In this document: piece after piece, positions 1 to 5,115 of the stretch
Position numbering within the stretch: the stretch's first letter is position 1
How the letters are laid out: each line of letters begins with the position of its first letter
Translations under genes and position numbers: made by a program
Notes under the pieces: model-generated
What the model was told of the DNA's origin: nothing
What the model saw: the letters and a program-made list of their open reading frames with translations, nothing else
Databases searched by the model: none
From: an uncultured Eubacteriales bacterium
GTDB lineage: Bacteria > Bacillota > Clostridia > Oscillospirales > Acutalibacteraceae
DNA length: 5,142 nucleotides
Reading direction: 5' to 3'
Assembly (NCBI GenBank): GCA_934486755.1
Contig: CAKSQT010000090.1
Coordinates: 1 to 5,142 of the forward strand

Positions 1-656
1 TTTTCCACTACTGCGTCCCAACCGCCTGCATTGCTTATGCCGAAGAAAAGAACGACTATCAAGGCTACCGTCATAACGATACTCTGCACCAAATCGGTGG
101 TAGACGCCGCCAAAAATCCGCCCATAACGGTGTAGGCGACTATTACAACGGCACTTACTATCATTGCCGTAACATAATCAATACCAAAAAGCGAGTTGAA
201 TAACTTTCCGCAGGCGGAAAATCCCGAAGCGGTATACGGCACGAAGAACACTATTATTACAAGCGCGGAAATAAGGCTCAAAATGTTCTTCTTATCGTTG
301 TATCGCTTTGAAAAGAAGTCGGGTATTGTAAACGCGCCGATTTTACTTGAATAACGGCGTATACGTTTAGCGACTATAAGCCAGTTCACGTATGTACCGA
401 TAGCAAGACCAACAGCGGTCCACGTAGCCTCGGCAAGACCCGCTATCATAGCAACGCCTGGCATACCCATTAAAAGCCACGAGCTCATATCCGACGCCTC
501 GGCGCTCATCGCCGTCACTATCGGACCTAACTTTCTGCCGCCCAAATAAAAATCGTCGGTACTCTTGTTTTTCTTGGAGCATATCGCCCCGATGATTACC
601 ATACCTATAAGATAAACTATTATAGATATCATAATCCAAATTGCAGATGAATCCAT
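1..656 (-). CDS. putP: Sodium/proline symporter PutP, N-terminal part (3' end beyond window)
   Basis: Partial gene: 218 codons from the start are present and the frame stays open to the window edge. Members of the sodium:solute symporter family (SSS) usually have about 490-510 residues, so more than half is missing. The product would be an inner-membrane permease that takes up proline with Na+. Visible marks: helix 1 at about 5-25; the loop FYLGGRKLGP at 36-45; then SAEASDMSSW at 51-60, closely matching the PutP signature SAQASDMSGW, with Asp56 equivalent to the Na+-critical Asp55 of E. coli PutP. IPDFFSKRY follows at 111-119, and further helices lie near 70-92, 126-147, 161-181 and 190-208. 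The start is fixed by a GGGGAGAG ribosome site 6-7 nt upstream and by the usual PutP N-terminus. Assignment to the PutP clade is strong; proline as substrate is inferred from family. The later sodium site (helix 8 region) cannot be checked here. Confidence 0.88.
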   Translation of the reverse strand, partial: MDSSAIWIMISIIVYLIGMVIIGAICSKKNKSTDDFYLGGRKLGPIVTAMSAEASDMSSWLLMGMPGVAMIAGLAEATWTAVGLAIGTYVNWLIVAKRIRRYSSKIGAFTIPDFFSKRYNDKKNILSLISALVIIVFFVPYTASGFSACGKLFNSLFGIDYVTAMIVSAVVIVAYTVMGGFLAASTTDLVQSIVMTVALIVVLFFGISNAGGWDAVVE

Positions 657-692
657 ATAATCTCTCCCCAATATTTAACAATAATATCGTTG

Positions 693-721
693 ATTATACC
701 ACAATACGGATAATAACGCAA
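693..721 (-). promoter_or_regulatory. Sigma-A-type promoter of putP with extended -10
   Basis: On the minus strand a TTGCGT -35 (716-721) lies 17 nt from a perfect TATAAT -10 (693-698). The -10 is preceded by TGG, giving the extended form TGnTATAAT. The predicted start of transcription is near 686, leaving a leader of about 30 nt that contains the GGGGAGAG ribosome site. It lies downstream of the tRNA-Arg terminator, so putP appears to be transcribed on its own. No operator repeat or riboswitch-sized leader is seen. Confidence 0.72.
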
Positions 722-774
722 ATTAAATTTGAAATCTAAGAATTTTAATTAAAACAAATATACTAAAATGACAC

Positions 775-808
775 AAAAACTCCGTCCTCACAAGAGAACG
801 GAGTTTTT
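775..808 (-). terminator. Intrinsic terminator of tRNA-Arg
   Basis: A perfect 11-bp stem, AAAAACTCCGT (minus-strand sense) paired with ACGGAGTTTTT, begins 3 nt after the CCA end of the tRNA. The stem continues past one mismatch into a 3-bp CTC/GAG pairing around a four-base loop. The descending arm ends in five T residues. Because A5 and T5 flank both sides, the hairpin could also work on the plus strand, but no plus-strand gene ends here. Confidence 0.85.
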
Positions 809-810
809 GC

Positions 811-887
811 TGGCGCGCTGAAGAAGATTCGAACTCCCGACCTTCTGGTCCGTAGCCAGACGCTCTATCCAGCTGAGCTATCAGCGC
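811..887 (-). tRNA. tRNA-Arg (anticodon ACG)
   Basis: A 77-nt cloverleaf on the minus strand. The acceptor stem GCGCTGA/TCAGCGC is perfect. The D arm is GCTC/GAGC, and the anticodon stem TCTGG/CCAGA closes the loop CTACGGA, with the anticodon ACG read from 851-853. The T arm is GGGAG/CTTCT with two G-U pairs around TTCGAAT, then discriminator G and an encoded CCA. An A34 anticodon of this type is normally edited to inosine by TadA and then reads CGU, CGC and CGA. It is a single-gene transcription unit with its own promoter and terminator. Confidence 0.97.
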
Positions 888-909
888 ATACAATTTTTGT
901 TGCCATAGT

Positions 910-945
910 ATAATATCACACATTTCGGATAAAATCAATACCCAA
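910..945 (-). promoter_or_regulatory. Promoter of tRNA-Arg
   Basis: Minus strand: a TTGATT -35 (933-938) and a TATTAT -10 (910-915) with a 17-nt spacer. The -10 ends 22 nt before the mature tRNA 5' end, so a short 5' leader would be removed by RNase P. The block TTGGGTATTGA (935-945), which runs into the -35, recurs exactly at the -35 of the tRNA-Met promoter at 4711. This supports the call. Confidence 0.68.
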
Positions 946-982
946 TTTACAAAAATTTCAATTTTGCCTTATTTTCATACGG

Positions 983-1011
983 TTGACCGCGGCGATTTAA
1001 TATTGTATAAT
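983..1011 (+). promoter_or_regulatory. Strong sigma-A promoter of dusB, placed at the start codon
   Basis: TTGACC (983-988), a 17-nt spacer and TATAAT (1006-1011) form a near-consensus promoter. The usual 6-7 nt from the -10 to the first transcribed base puts the transcript start at or next to A1019, the first base of the dusB ATG. It is divergent from the tRNA-Arg promoter, with 37 nt between the two -35 blocks. Confidence 0.75.
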
Positions 1012-1018
1012 CAATGTT

Positions 1019-1981
1019 ATGAATATTATGAATTTAAAAATCAACGGATACGCTTCTCTTGCGCCTATGGCGGGTGTTGCCGACAGGGCTATGCGCGAAA
1101 TATGCCGCGAGCATGGGGCGGCTTACACAGTAGGCGAGCTTGTGAGCGCAAAGGGCATAAGCCTGGGCGATAAAAAATCGGCAAGTCTTTTGACGGTGGG
1201 CGAAAACGAACGTCCCGCGGGCGTTCAGCTTTTCGGCAAGGAGCCTGAAACGGTTGCCGCGGCGGCAGTCTCGGCGCTCGCCTTTAAGCCCGATTTTATA
1301 GACATTAATATGGGCTGTCCCGCGCCGAAGGTAGTAGGAAACGGCGGCGGGAGCGCGCTTATGCGCGACATAAAGACAGCGGCGGAGATAGTGCGCGCGG
1401 CGGTCAACGCCGTGGATATTCCCGTTACCGTAAAAATGCGTACGGGGTGGGACAAAAACAGCATAAACGCCGCCGAGCTTGCAAAACGCTGTGAGGACGC
1501 GGGCGCCGCGATGATAACGGTACACGGCAGAACGCGCGAGCAGATGTATGCCCCGGGCGTTGACTACAAGACGATAGCCGAGGTTAAAAAGGCTGTTTCA
1601 GTTCCCGTTGTCGCAAACGGTGACGTAACGGACGGCGAAAGCGCAAAATATATGTACTCCGCCACGGGCTGCGATTTTGTCGCTGTCGGCAGAGCGGCGC
1701 AGGGCAATCCCTTTGTTTTTGAGGAGATAAACGCCTTTTTATCGGGCGAAAGCTACACCCCGCCGAGCCTTGAAAAACGCTTTAACGTACTTATGAATCA
1801 GATAAAACTTATGCACGAATACAAGGACCCGCACAACGCCATACTTGAATCGAGAAAGCATACCGCTTGGTATATGCGCGGTCTTAACGGCGCGGCGGCT
1901 TTAAGGCGTATGTGCGGCGAAATAAAGAGCATAAGCGACATTGAGTTTATTTGCGCAAAAGCACTTGAAGAAAACGGTTAA
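1019..1981 (+). CDS. dusB: tRNA-dihydrouridine synthase, DusB type
   Basis: A flavoenzyme (FMN, NADPH) that reduces specific uridines in the tRNA D-loop to dihydrouridine in the cytoplasm. At 320 residues it has the normal length for the DusB/NifR3 family. The TIM-barrel motifs appear in order: LAPMAGVADRAMR at 14-26; VQLFGKEPE at 69-77; the catalytic motif DINMGCPAPK at 95-104 with Cys100 as the general acid; VKMRTGW at 138-144; ITVHGRTREQMY at 166-177; the phosphate-binding NGD at 200-202; and GRAAQGNPF at 224-232. The C-terminal helical part (about 248-318) contains RKHTAWY at 279-285. No Shine-Dalgarno sequence precedes either ATG1019 or the in-frame ATG1028. I kept 1019 because the promoter puts the transcript start there (leaderless start); 1028 would give a protein three residues shorter that fits the family equally well. 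yebC follows after 49 bp on the same strand. The dusB subgroup rather than another Dus is inferred from motif resemblance. Confidence 0.93.
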   Translation: MNIMNLKINGYASLAPMAGVADRAMREICREHGAAYTVGELVSAKGISLGDKKSASLLTVGENERPAGVQLFGKEPETVAAAAVSALAFKPDFIDINMGCPAPKVVGNGGGSALMRDIKTAAEIVRAAVNAVDIPVTVKMRTGWDKNSINAAELAKRCEDAGAAMITVHGRTREQMYAPGVDYKTIAEVKKAVSVPVVANGDVTDGESAKYMYSATGCDFVAVGRAAQGNPFVFEEINAFLSGESYTPPSLEKRFNVLMNQIKLMHEYKDPHNAILESRKHTAWYMRGLNGAAALRRMCGEIKSISDIEFICAKALEENG

Positions 1982-1993
1982 ATGTGGTATTAT
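1965..1993 (+). promoter_or_regulatory. Probable internal promoter for yebC
   Basis: TTGAAG (1965-1970) lies within the last codons of dusB. After a 17-nt spacer comes TATTAT (1988-1993), preceded by TGG, an extended -10 form. Transcription would begin near 2000 and give a leader of about 30 nt with the yebC ribosome site. The dusB-yebC gap contains no terminator-like hairpin, so read-through from dusB is also expected. The -35 overlaps coding sequence, so chance is possible. Confidence 0.5.
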
Positions 1994-2030
1994 GGTACAG
2001 TATGAAACGATAAATTGAGAGGAAATTACT

Positions 2031-2768
2031 ATGTCAGGACATTCCAAATGGAACAATATTAAAAGAAAAAAAGAAAAGACCGACGCCGCAAAGGCTAAGA
2101 TCTTCACGAAAATGGGCCGCGAAATTGCGGTTATAGTTAAAACGGGCGGCGCCAACCCGAACGAAAACAGCAAATTGAAGGACGCCATTGCAAAAGCGAG
2201 GGCGGCAAATGTCCCGAATGAAAATATTGAAAGAATAATCAAAAAAGCGGCGGGCGACGGCGAAGCCAACAACTACGAGGAGCTTATATACGAGGGATAC
2301 GGTCCCTGCGGCGTCGCGGTAGTTGTTGAAACGCTTACCGACAACCGCAACCGTACCGCGGGCGAGATGCGCCATTATTTTGATAAGTGCGGCGGCAACC
2401 TCGGTCAGTCAGGTTCGGTTATGTTTATGTTCGACCGCAAGGGCGTTATCGTGATAGAAGCAGAGGGCAAGGACGAAGATACCGTTATGGAGCACGCTCT
2501 TGAAGCAGGTGCGGAGGATTTCAACTATGACGGTGACGTTTTTGAAATAACCACCGACCCCAACGATTTCGGTGCGGTGCGCGAGGCTCTCGAAGAAAAG
2601 GGATATTCTTTCCTTTCGGCGGAGGTTCAGTACATACCGCAGACTATGACTTCTATCGACGATCCCGAAGCCGTGGCAAAAATGGAAAAGCTCATTGATA
2701 TGCTTGAAGAAAACGACGATGTTCAGGCTATCTGGCACAATTGGGAGATGCCCGAGGACGCCGAATAA
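2031..2768 (+). CDS. yebC: YebC/TACO1-family protein (YebC/PmpR regulator or translation factor)
   Basis: 245 residues, the standard length for the family. The N-terminal signature GHSKWNNIKRKK (3-14) is present, followed by a basic helical domain 1 (to about 75). Then come YEGYGPCGVAVVVE (87-100), TDNRNRT (103-109) and GGNLGQSGSVMFMFDRKG (121-138), all family hallmarks. The acidic C-terminus has VQAIWHNWE (231-239), where the family commonly has an NVYHN-like motif. Family members were first described as DNA-binding regulators (PmpR); the mitochondrial homologue TACO1 acts in translation, and bacterial members have more recently been linked to relief of ribosome stalling at proline-rich sequences. 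The sequence alone cannot decide between these roles. The start is set by AGAGGA at 2018-2023, 7 nt before the ATG. It probably shares transcripts with dusB, which also serves translation. The gene ends 18 bp from the convergent spoIID stop. Confidence 0.95.
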   Translation: MSGHSKWNNIKRKKEKTDAAKAKIFTKMGREIAVIVKTGGANPNENSKLKDAIAKARAANVPNENIERIIKKAAGDGEANNYEELIYEGYGPCGVAVVVETLTDNRNRTAGEMRHYFDKCGGNLGQSGSVMFMFDRKGVIVIEAEGKDEDTVMEHALEAGAEDFNYDGDVFEITTDPNDFGAVREALEEKGYSFLSAEVQYIPQTMTSIDDPEAVAKMEKLIDMLEENDDVQAIWHNWEMPEDAE

Positions 2769-2786
2769 CTATCGTCGTCACACTAA

Positions 2787-3758
2787 CTATTTTACCTTTT
2801 CTACGGTGCAGTCTGTATAATAGTGGGTCAGTATCTCTTTAAAGTCGCTTCCCTGCTTTGCCATATAGTCGGCGCCGTATTGGCTCATTCCGACGCCGTG
2901 ACCGTATCCGCGCACGGTAAAGGTGAACTTTCCGTCTTCATATTTAACATCAAACGCGTCAGAGCGCAGATTTAAGAGGGATCTTATGCGCGCGCCCTTA
3001 ACGGTTTTGCCGCAAACGGAAATTTCCTTTACATTGCCCGATTCGGTCTTTTCGGACTTCCCGAAGTAATTCGCCGCCTCACCCGAAACCTCGCATATTT
3101 CGGACAGCTTTGAGGCTGTTTCCTCGGCTGTAAGGCTTACGGTTGAAGCGTAGTTAGGCGATAACAGGTCGCCCGAGCTGTCAACGGGCTTTAAATAGGA
3201 ATAATCGCCTCCCCACACGTTTTTGGCGGACTCGGTTTTCCCCGTTGATATTGCGTGATACACCGCAAGTATCGGGGCGCCTTTACAGGTTATCATATAA
3301 CCCGACGTGTCTCTTATCGCCTTTTTGATTTTTTCAGCGTATTCGTCCGCCTTATCGCCCCAGCGTTCTCTGACGGCGGACTCGGATATATAACTTTGGT
3401 CAACCGTATGGTCGGTGCTTATATCATAGCTTTTTTGTGAGTTTTCCGCGCGTTTATAACAGGCATAGGTATATGCCGCGACCGACTGCGCTTTAAGCGC
3501 CTCCTCATTATACAGCGCGGGCATTTCGGCAGCAACCACACCGAAAATATAATCCTCGGACTTCATTTCGGTCACGTTTCCGCTTGCCGAATCGAGAACC
3601 CTGAAACTGTCGGAGACCGCGTCCTTTGCTTTTGGTATATTGACCTCGGTTTTAGACGCCGCGGCAAAAATCGGCGCTGTATCCTTTTTCATTGCCGAAA
3701 GCGGCACAAGCAGCATAGCCGCCAGCAATATTCCGACGACACATACGGTTTTTTTCAT
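2787..3758 (-). CDS. spoIID: Stage II sporulation protein D (SpoIID), peptidoglycan lytic transglycosylase
   Basis: 323 residues, close to the length of known SpoIID proteins. During engulfment of the forespore, SpoIID cuts glycan strands from which stem peptides have been removed, working with SpoIIP and the membrane anchor SpoIIM. A lysine-start signal anchor (about 4-22) places the enzyme outside the mother-cell membrane. The SpoIID/LytB domain starts near 66; VVAAEMP (74-80) holds the expected catalytic Glu78, followed by LKAQSVAAYTYA (88-99). YHAISTGKTESA (167-178) and VWGGDYSYL (181-189) follow, and RGYGHGVGMSQYGA (283-296) is the closing signature. The start has GGAGAAAG at 3761-3768 with proper spacing. 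The Cys residues of the zinc site described for the C. difficile enzyme are not seen near His117. The gene is divergent from an unknown membrane protein and convergent with yebC. A SpoIID/LytB paralogue acting outside sporulation is a less likely alternative. spoIIP and spoIIM are not in the window. Confidence 0.87.
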   Translation of the reverse strand: MKKTVCVVGILLAAMLLVPLSAMKKDTAPIFAAASKTEVNIPKAKDAVSDSFRVLDSASGNVTEMKSEDYIFGVVAAEMPALYNEEALKAQSVAAYTYACYKRAENSQKSYDISTDHTVDQSYISESAVRERWGDKADEYAEKIKKAIRDTSGYMITCKGAPILAVYHAISTGKTESAKNVWGGDYSYLKPVDSSGDLLSPNYASTVSLTAEETASKLSEICEVSGEAANYFGKSEKTESGNVKEISVCGKTVKGARIRSLLNLRSDAFDVKYEDGKFTFTVRGYGHGVGMSQYGADYMAKQGSDFKEILTHYYTDCTVEKVK

Positions 3759-3795
3759 ATCTTTCTCCGTTTCAAATTATATAATAATATTACAG

Positions 3796-3801
3796 TATAA
3801 T
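3796..3801 (+). promoter_or_regulatory. Candidate -10 box for the membrane-protein gene
   Basis: A perfect TATAAT lies 40 nt before the ATG at 3842, giving a leader of about 34 nt. No good -35 is present at 16-18 nt spacing (the positions read CAAATT or similar), so activity might need an activator or an alternative sigma factor. It overlaps the divergent spoIID promoter region. Confidence 0.4.
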
Positions 3802-3807
3802 TCTATG
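3800..3807 (-). promoter_or_regulatory. Candidate sigma-E-type -10 element for spoIID
   Basis: CATAGAAT on the minus strand differs at one position from the mother-cell sigma-E -10 consensus CATACAAT. It would start transcription near 3793 and give a leader of about 34 nt with the spoIID ribosome site. SpoIID genes are known to be sigma-E controlled in Bacillus. The -35 region about 14 nt further upstream is only A/T-rich and not a clear match, so this is tentative. A competing TATAAT on the same strand (3776-3781) lies very close to the ribosome site and lacks a -35. Confidence 0.35.
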
Positions 3808-3841
3808 CCGAAAAAATTTTATTTATTATAGGAGAGTTCTG

Positions 3842-4678
3842 ATGAAGTATAATAATATTATAAAGGTTTTCTGCGTCATTTTACCGATAAGCATTCTGTT
3901 GCGCGTTATCCAAATGGTCTACACCGTAGAAGACGTTACGGGGTTTTTCAAGCGCGGATACGCGGGCGTGGGCTTTACCCTGCTTGTCGCAATACTGATT
4001 GCGTTTGCGGCGGTTTTTATAACATCTTACACCGCGCGCAGATGTCCCAAAAACCCTCCTAAGGTAAATCTTATCACGGGACTTTTCTCGCTGTCACTCG
4101 GCGTTTCAATGGCGTATCAGCTTTTCACCGAGGAATTTGTGAGCAACGTTCGCTCGTGGCAGATAGTAATGCTTGATATGACAGGCGCTCTCGCGGCGAT
4201 ATATTTCATAGCCTTCGGCTTCAAGATGATAGTAAATTACAAACTGCCGAAGCTCTTTTCGCTTATCCCCGCAGTTTATTGGATATTCAGGCTGATATGT
4301 ATTTTCACCTCCATTTCGGAGCTTGCGCTTATTGTGGAAAATATTATAACGCTTGCTTCCAACTGCCTGATACTGTTGTTTATGGTGAGTATGGCTAAAC
4401 TCTACAACGGCATTGATAACGAAAAGAATTTCAAAAAACTGCTCTCATTCGGTCTGTGCTGTGCTATGGCGTGCTTTACGGACGCTCTGCCGCGCATAAT
4501 CGCCCTGCTTTCGGGACACGCTGAATATATGCACGGAACGCTTCCCGCCGCCTTTACGGTGCTTATATGCGGGTGCTTCGCGGCCTCGTTCACATTCTCG
4601 CATTTTTCGTCAAGCAATTTAAGAACGAAAAAGCATTTAAAAAGCGGCAGAACCTCGGCAAGCTATTATACAGATTAA
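3842..4678 (+). CDS. Uncharacterised multi-pass membrane protein (about 8 helices)
   Basis: I do not recognise this 278-residue protein. It is a coherent gene: GGAGAG at 3831-3836 lies 5 nt before the ATG, codon use resembles the neighbours, and the frame is uninterrupted. Hydrophobic segments judged by eye are near 8-26, 42-64, 75-93, 107-130, 138-157, 160-185, 200-222 and 233-253. They are separated by short loops, including a basic one at 63-74 (TARRCPKNPPKV) and a charged one at 190-199. The tail (260-278) is basic, hydrophilic and rich in Lys, Arg and Ser, and is probably cytoplasmic. Cysteines cluster at 206-211 (CCAMAC) and at 243-245 (CGC). No transporter, kinase, protease or nucleotide-binding motif is seen. 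It shares an 83-bp divergent control region with spoIID, which hints at, but does not show, a link to sporulation. No convincing terminator follows before the tRNA-Met promoter. Confidence 0.8.
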   Translation: MKYNNIIKVFCVILPISILLRVIQMVYTVEDVTGFFKRGYAGVGFTLLVAILIAFAAVFITSYTARRCPKNPPKVNLITGLFSLSLGVSMAYQLFTEEFVSNVRSWQIVMLDMTGALAAIYFIAFGFKMIVNYKLPKLFSLIPAVYWIFRLICIFTSISELALIVENIITLASNCLILLFMVSMAKLYNGIDNEKNFKKLLSFGLCCAMACFTDALPRIIALLSGHAEYMHGTLPAAFTVLICGCFAASFTFSHFSSSNLRTKKHLKSGRTSASYYTD

Positions 4679-4710
4679 CGCTTTGCAAAATAGTTTTTAA
4701 AAATTGCATT

Positions 4711-4746
4711 TTGGGTATTGACAAAAACACCTTAAACAGATATAAT
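4711..4746 (+). promoter_or_regulatory. Consensus promoter of tRNA-Met
   Basis: A perfect TTGACA (4718-4723) and a perfect TATAAT (4741-4746) are separated by 17 nt. The -10 ends 16 nt before the mature tRNA, so the 5' leader is about 9-10 nt. The -35 is embedded in TTGGGTATTGA (4711-4721), which is identical to the sequence at the tRNA-Arg -35. Confidence 0.9.
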
Positions 4747-4762
4747 ATATTGGTCACGGCTT

Positions 4763-4839
4763 GGCTGTATAGCTCAGTTGGCTAGAGCATGCGGTTCATA
4801 CCCGCAGTGTCAGTGGTTCAAGTCCACTTACCGCTACCA
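4763..4839 (+). tRNA. tRNA-Met (anticodon CAU), elongator type
   Basis: A 77-nt cloverleaf with acceptor arms GGCTGTA and TACCGCT, D arm GCTC/GAGC, anticodon stem TGCGG/CCGCA with loop TTCATAC (CAT at 4797-4799), T arm AGTGG/CCACT around TTCAAGT, discriminator A and encoded CCA. The GGTTCATACCCG core and CCGCTACCA end resemble the elongator tRNA-Met of Bacillus. The G1-U72 wobble is also usual there, and an initiator would have a C1-A72 mismatch and three G-C pairs in the anticodon stem. tRNA-Ile2 (lysidine-modified CAU) is less likely on loop and stem sequence. The fourth acceptor pair is a U-C mismatch (4766/4832), which is unusual. It is a single-gene unit with its own promoter and terminator. 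Confidence 0.95.
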
Positions 4840-4874
4840 AAATCAGAATGGCGTTTGTGTCATTCTGATTTTTT
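4840..4874 (+). terminator. Intrinsic terminator of tRNA-Met
   Basis: AAATCAGAATG (4840-4850) pairs perfectly with CATTCTGATTT (4861-4871), and the stem can be extended with weaker pairs inside the ten-base loop region. A run of six T residues (4869-4874) ends it. The hairpin starts directly after the CCA end of the tRNA. Confidence 0.9.
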
Positions 4875-4923
4875 ATTAGAAATTTTCAGAGTTTGATGAA
4901 ACATACAAAAAGGAGAAAATGAT

Positions 4924-5115
4924 ATGCAGATTAATCAATTCGATGTAGTTTTACTCAAAAACGGAAAAGAAGCTACAATACTTGAGTTTCATAAGGACGG
5001 CCGTAGTATGCTTGCCGAAATAATTGATAAAAAAGGTCAAATCGTTGATATGCCGGTTATAACGGCTGATGATGTTGTACGCATTACATATCACGCCAAA
5101 CAGCAGGAGAATTGA
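4924..5115 (+). CDS. Small hypothetical protein, possible SH3-like beta-barrel
   Basis: 63 residues, soluble, with no signal or membrane segment. The ATG at 4924 has AGGAG (4911-4915) 8 nt upstream; an ATG at 4919 is out of frame and stops after nine codons. The order of likely beta-strands (FDVVLLKNGKEATILEF at 6-22, MLAEIID at 29-35, QIVDMPVITADDVV at 39-52) resembles small SH3/KOW-like domains such as DUF4926, where a 'DVV.L..G..ATI.E' pattern is followed by an acidic strand. This is a fold guess from pattern, not a family match. No promoter is evident in the 49 bp after the tRNA-Met terminator, so expression may rest on read-through. The stop TGA overlaps a possible TTG start of a following frame (see findings), which would suit an antitoxin- or accessory-type small gene in an operon, but nothing shows this. 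Confidence 0.75.
   Translation: MQINQFDVVLLKNGKEATILEFHKDGRSMLAEIIDKKGQIVDMPVITADDVVRITYHAKQQEN

Noticed and set aside
367..681. Open frame of 104 codons on the minus strand overlapping putP
   Set aside because: It is a shifted-frame shadow of putP: its composition is rich in Arg, Tyr and Gly and lacks protein-like pattern, while the putP frame gives clear family motifs.
723..938. 71-codon minus-strand open frame across tRNA-Arg
   Set aside because: It translates the tRNA and its terminator. The 'ALIAQLDRASGYGPEGREFESSSARQ'-like stretch is the familiar false protein seen across tRNA genes.
1034..1525. 163-codon minus-strand open frame inside dusB
   Set aside because: Antisense shadow of a GC-rich gene; no ribosome site, low-quality composition, and the dusB frame is unambiguous.
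3824..3829. TATTAT just before the ribosome site of the membrane-protein gene as its -10
   Set aside because: The predicted transcript start would fall at or beyond the GGAGAG ribosome site.
4684..4712. TGCAA...TTGCA hairpin followed by TTTT after the membrane-protein gene, considered as a terminator
   Set aside because: The stem is five A/T-rich base pairs around a 15-nt A/T loop, too weak for an intrinsic terminator. It lies directly upstream of the tRNA-Met promoter and is better read as AT-rich upstream sequence.
4567..4785. 72-codon plus-strand open frame over the end of the membrane gene and into tRNA-Met
   Set aside because: Out-of-frame overlap that runs through a perfect promoter and into a tRNA; no ribosome site.
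4901..4908. CATACAAA as a sigma-E-like promoter for the 63-residue gene
   Set aside because: Transcription would start inside or after the AGGAG ribosome site, removing it; no -35 match either.
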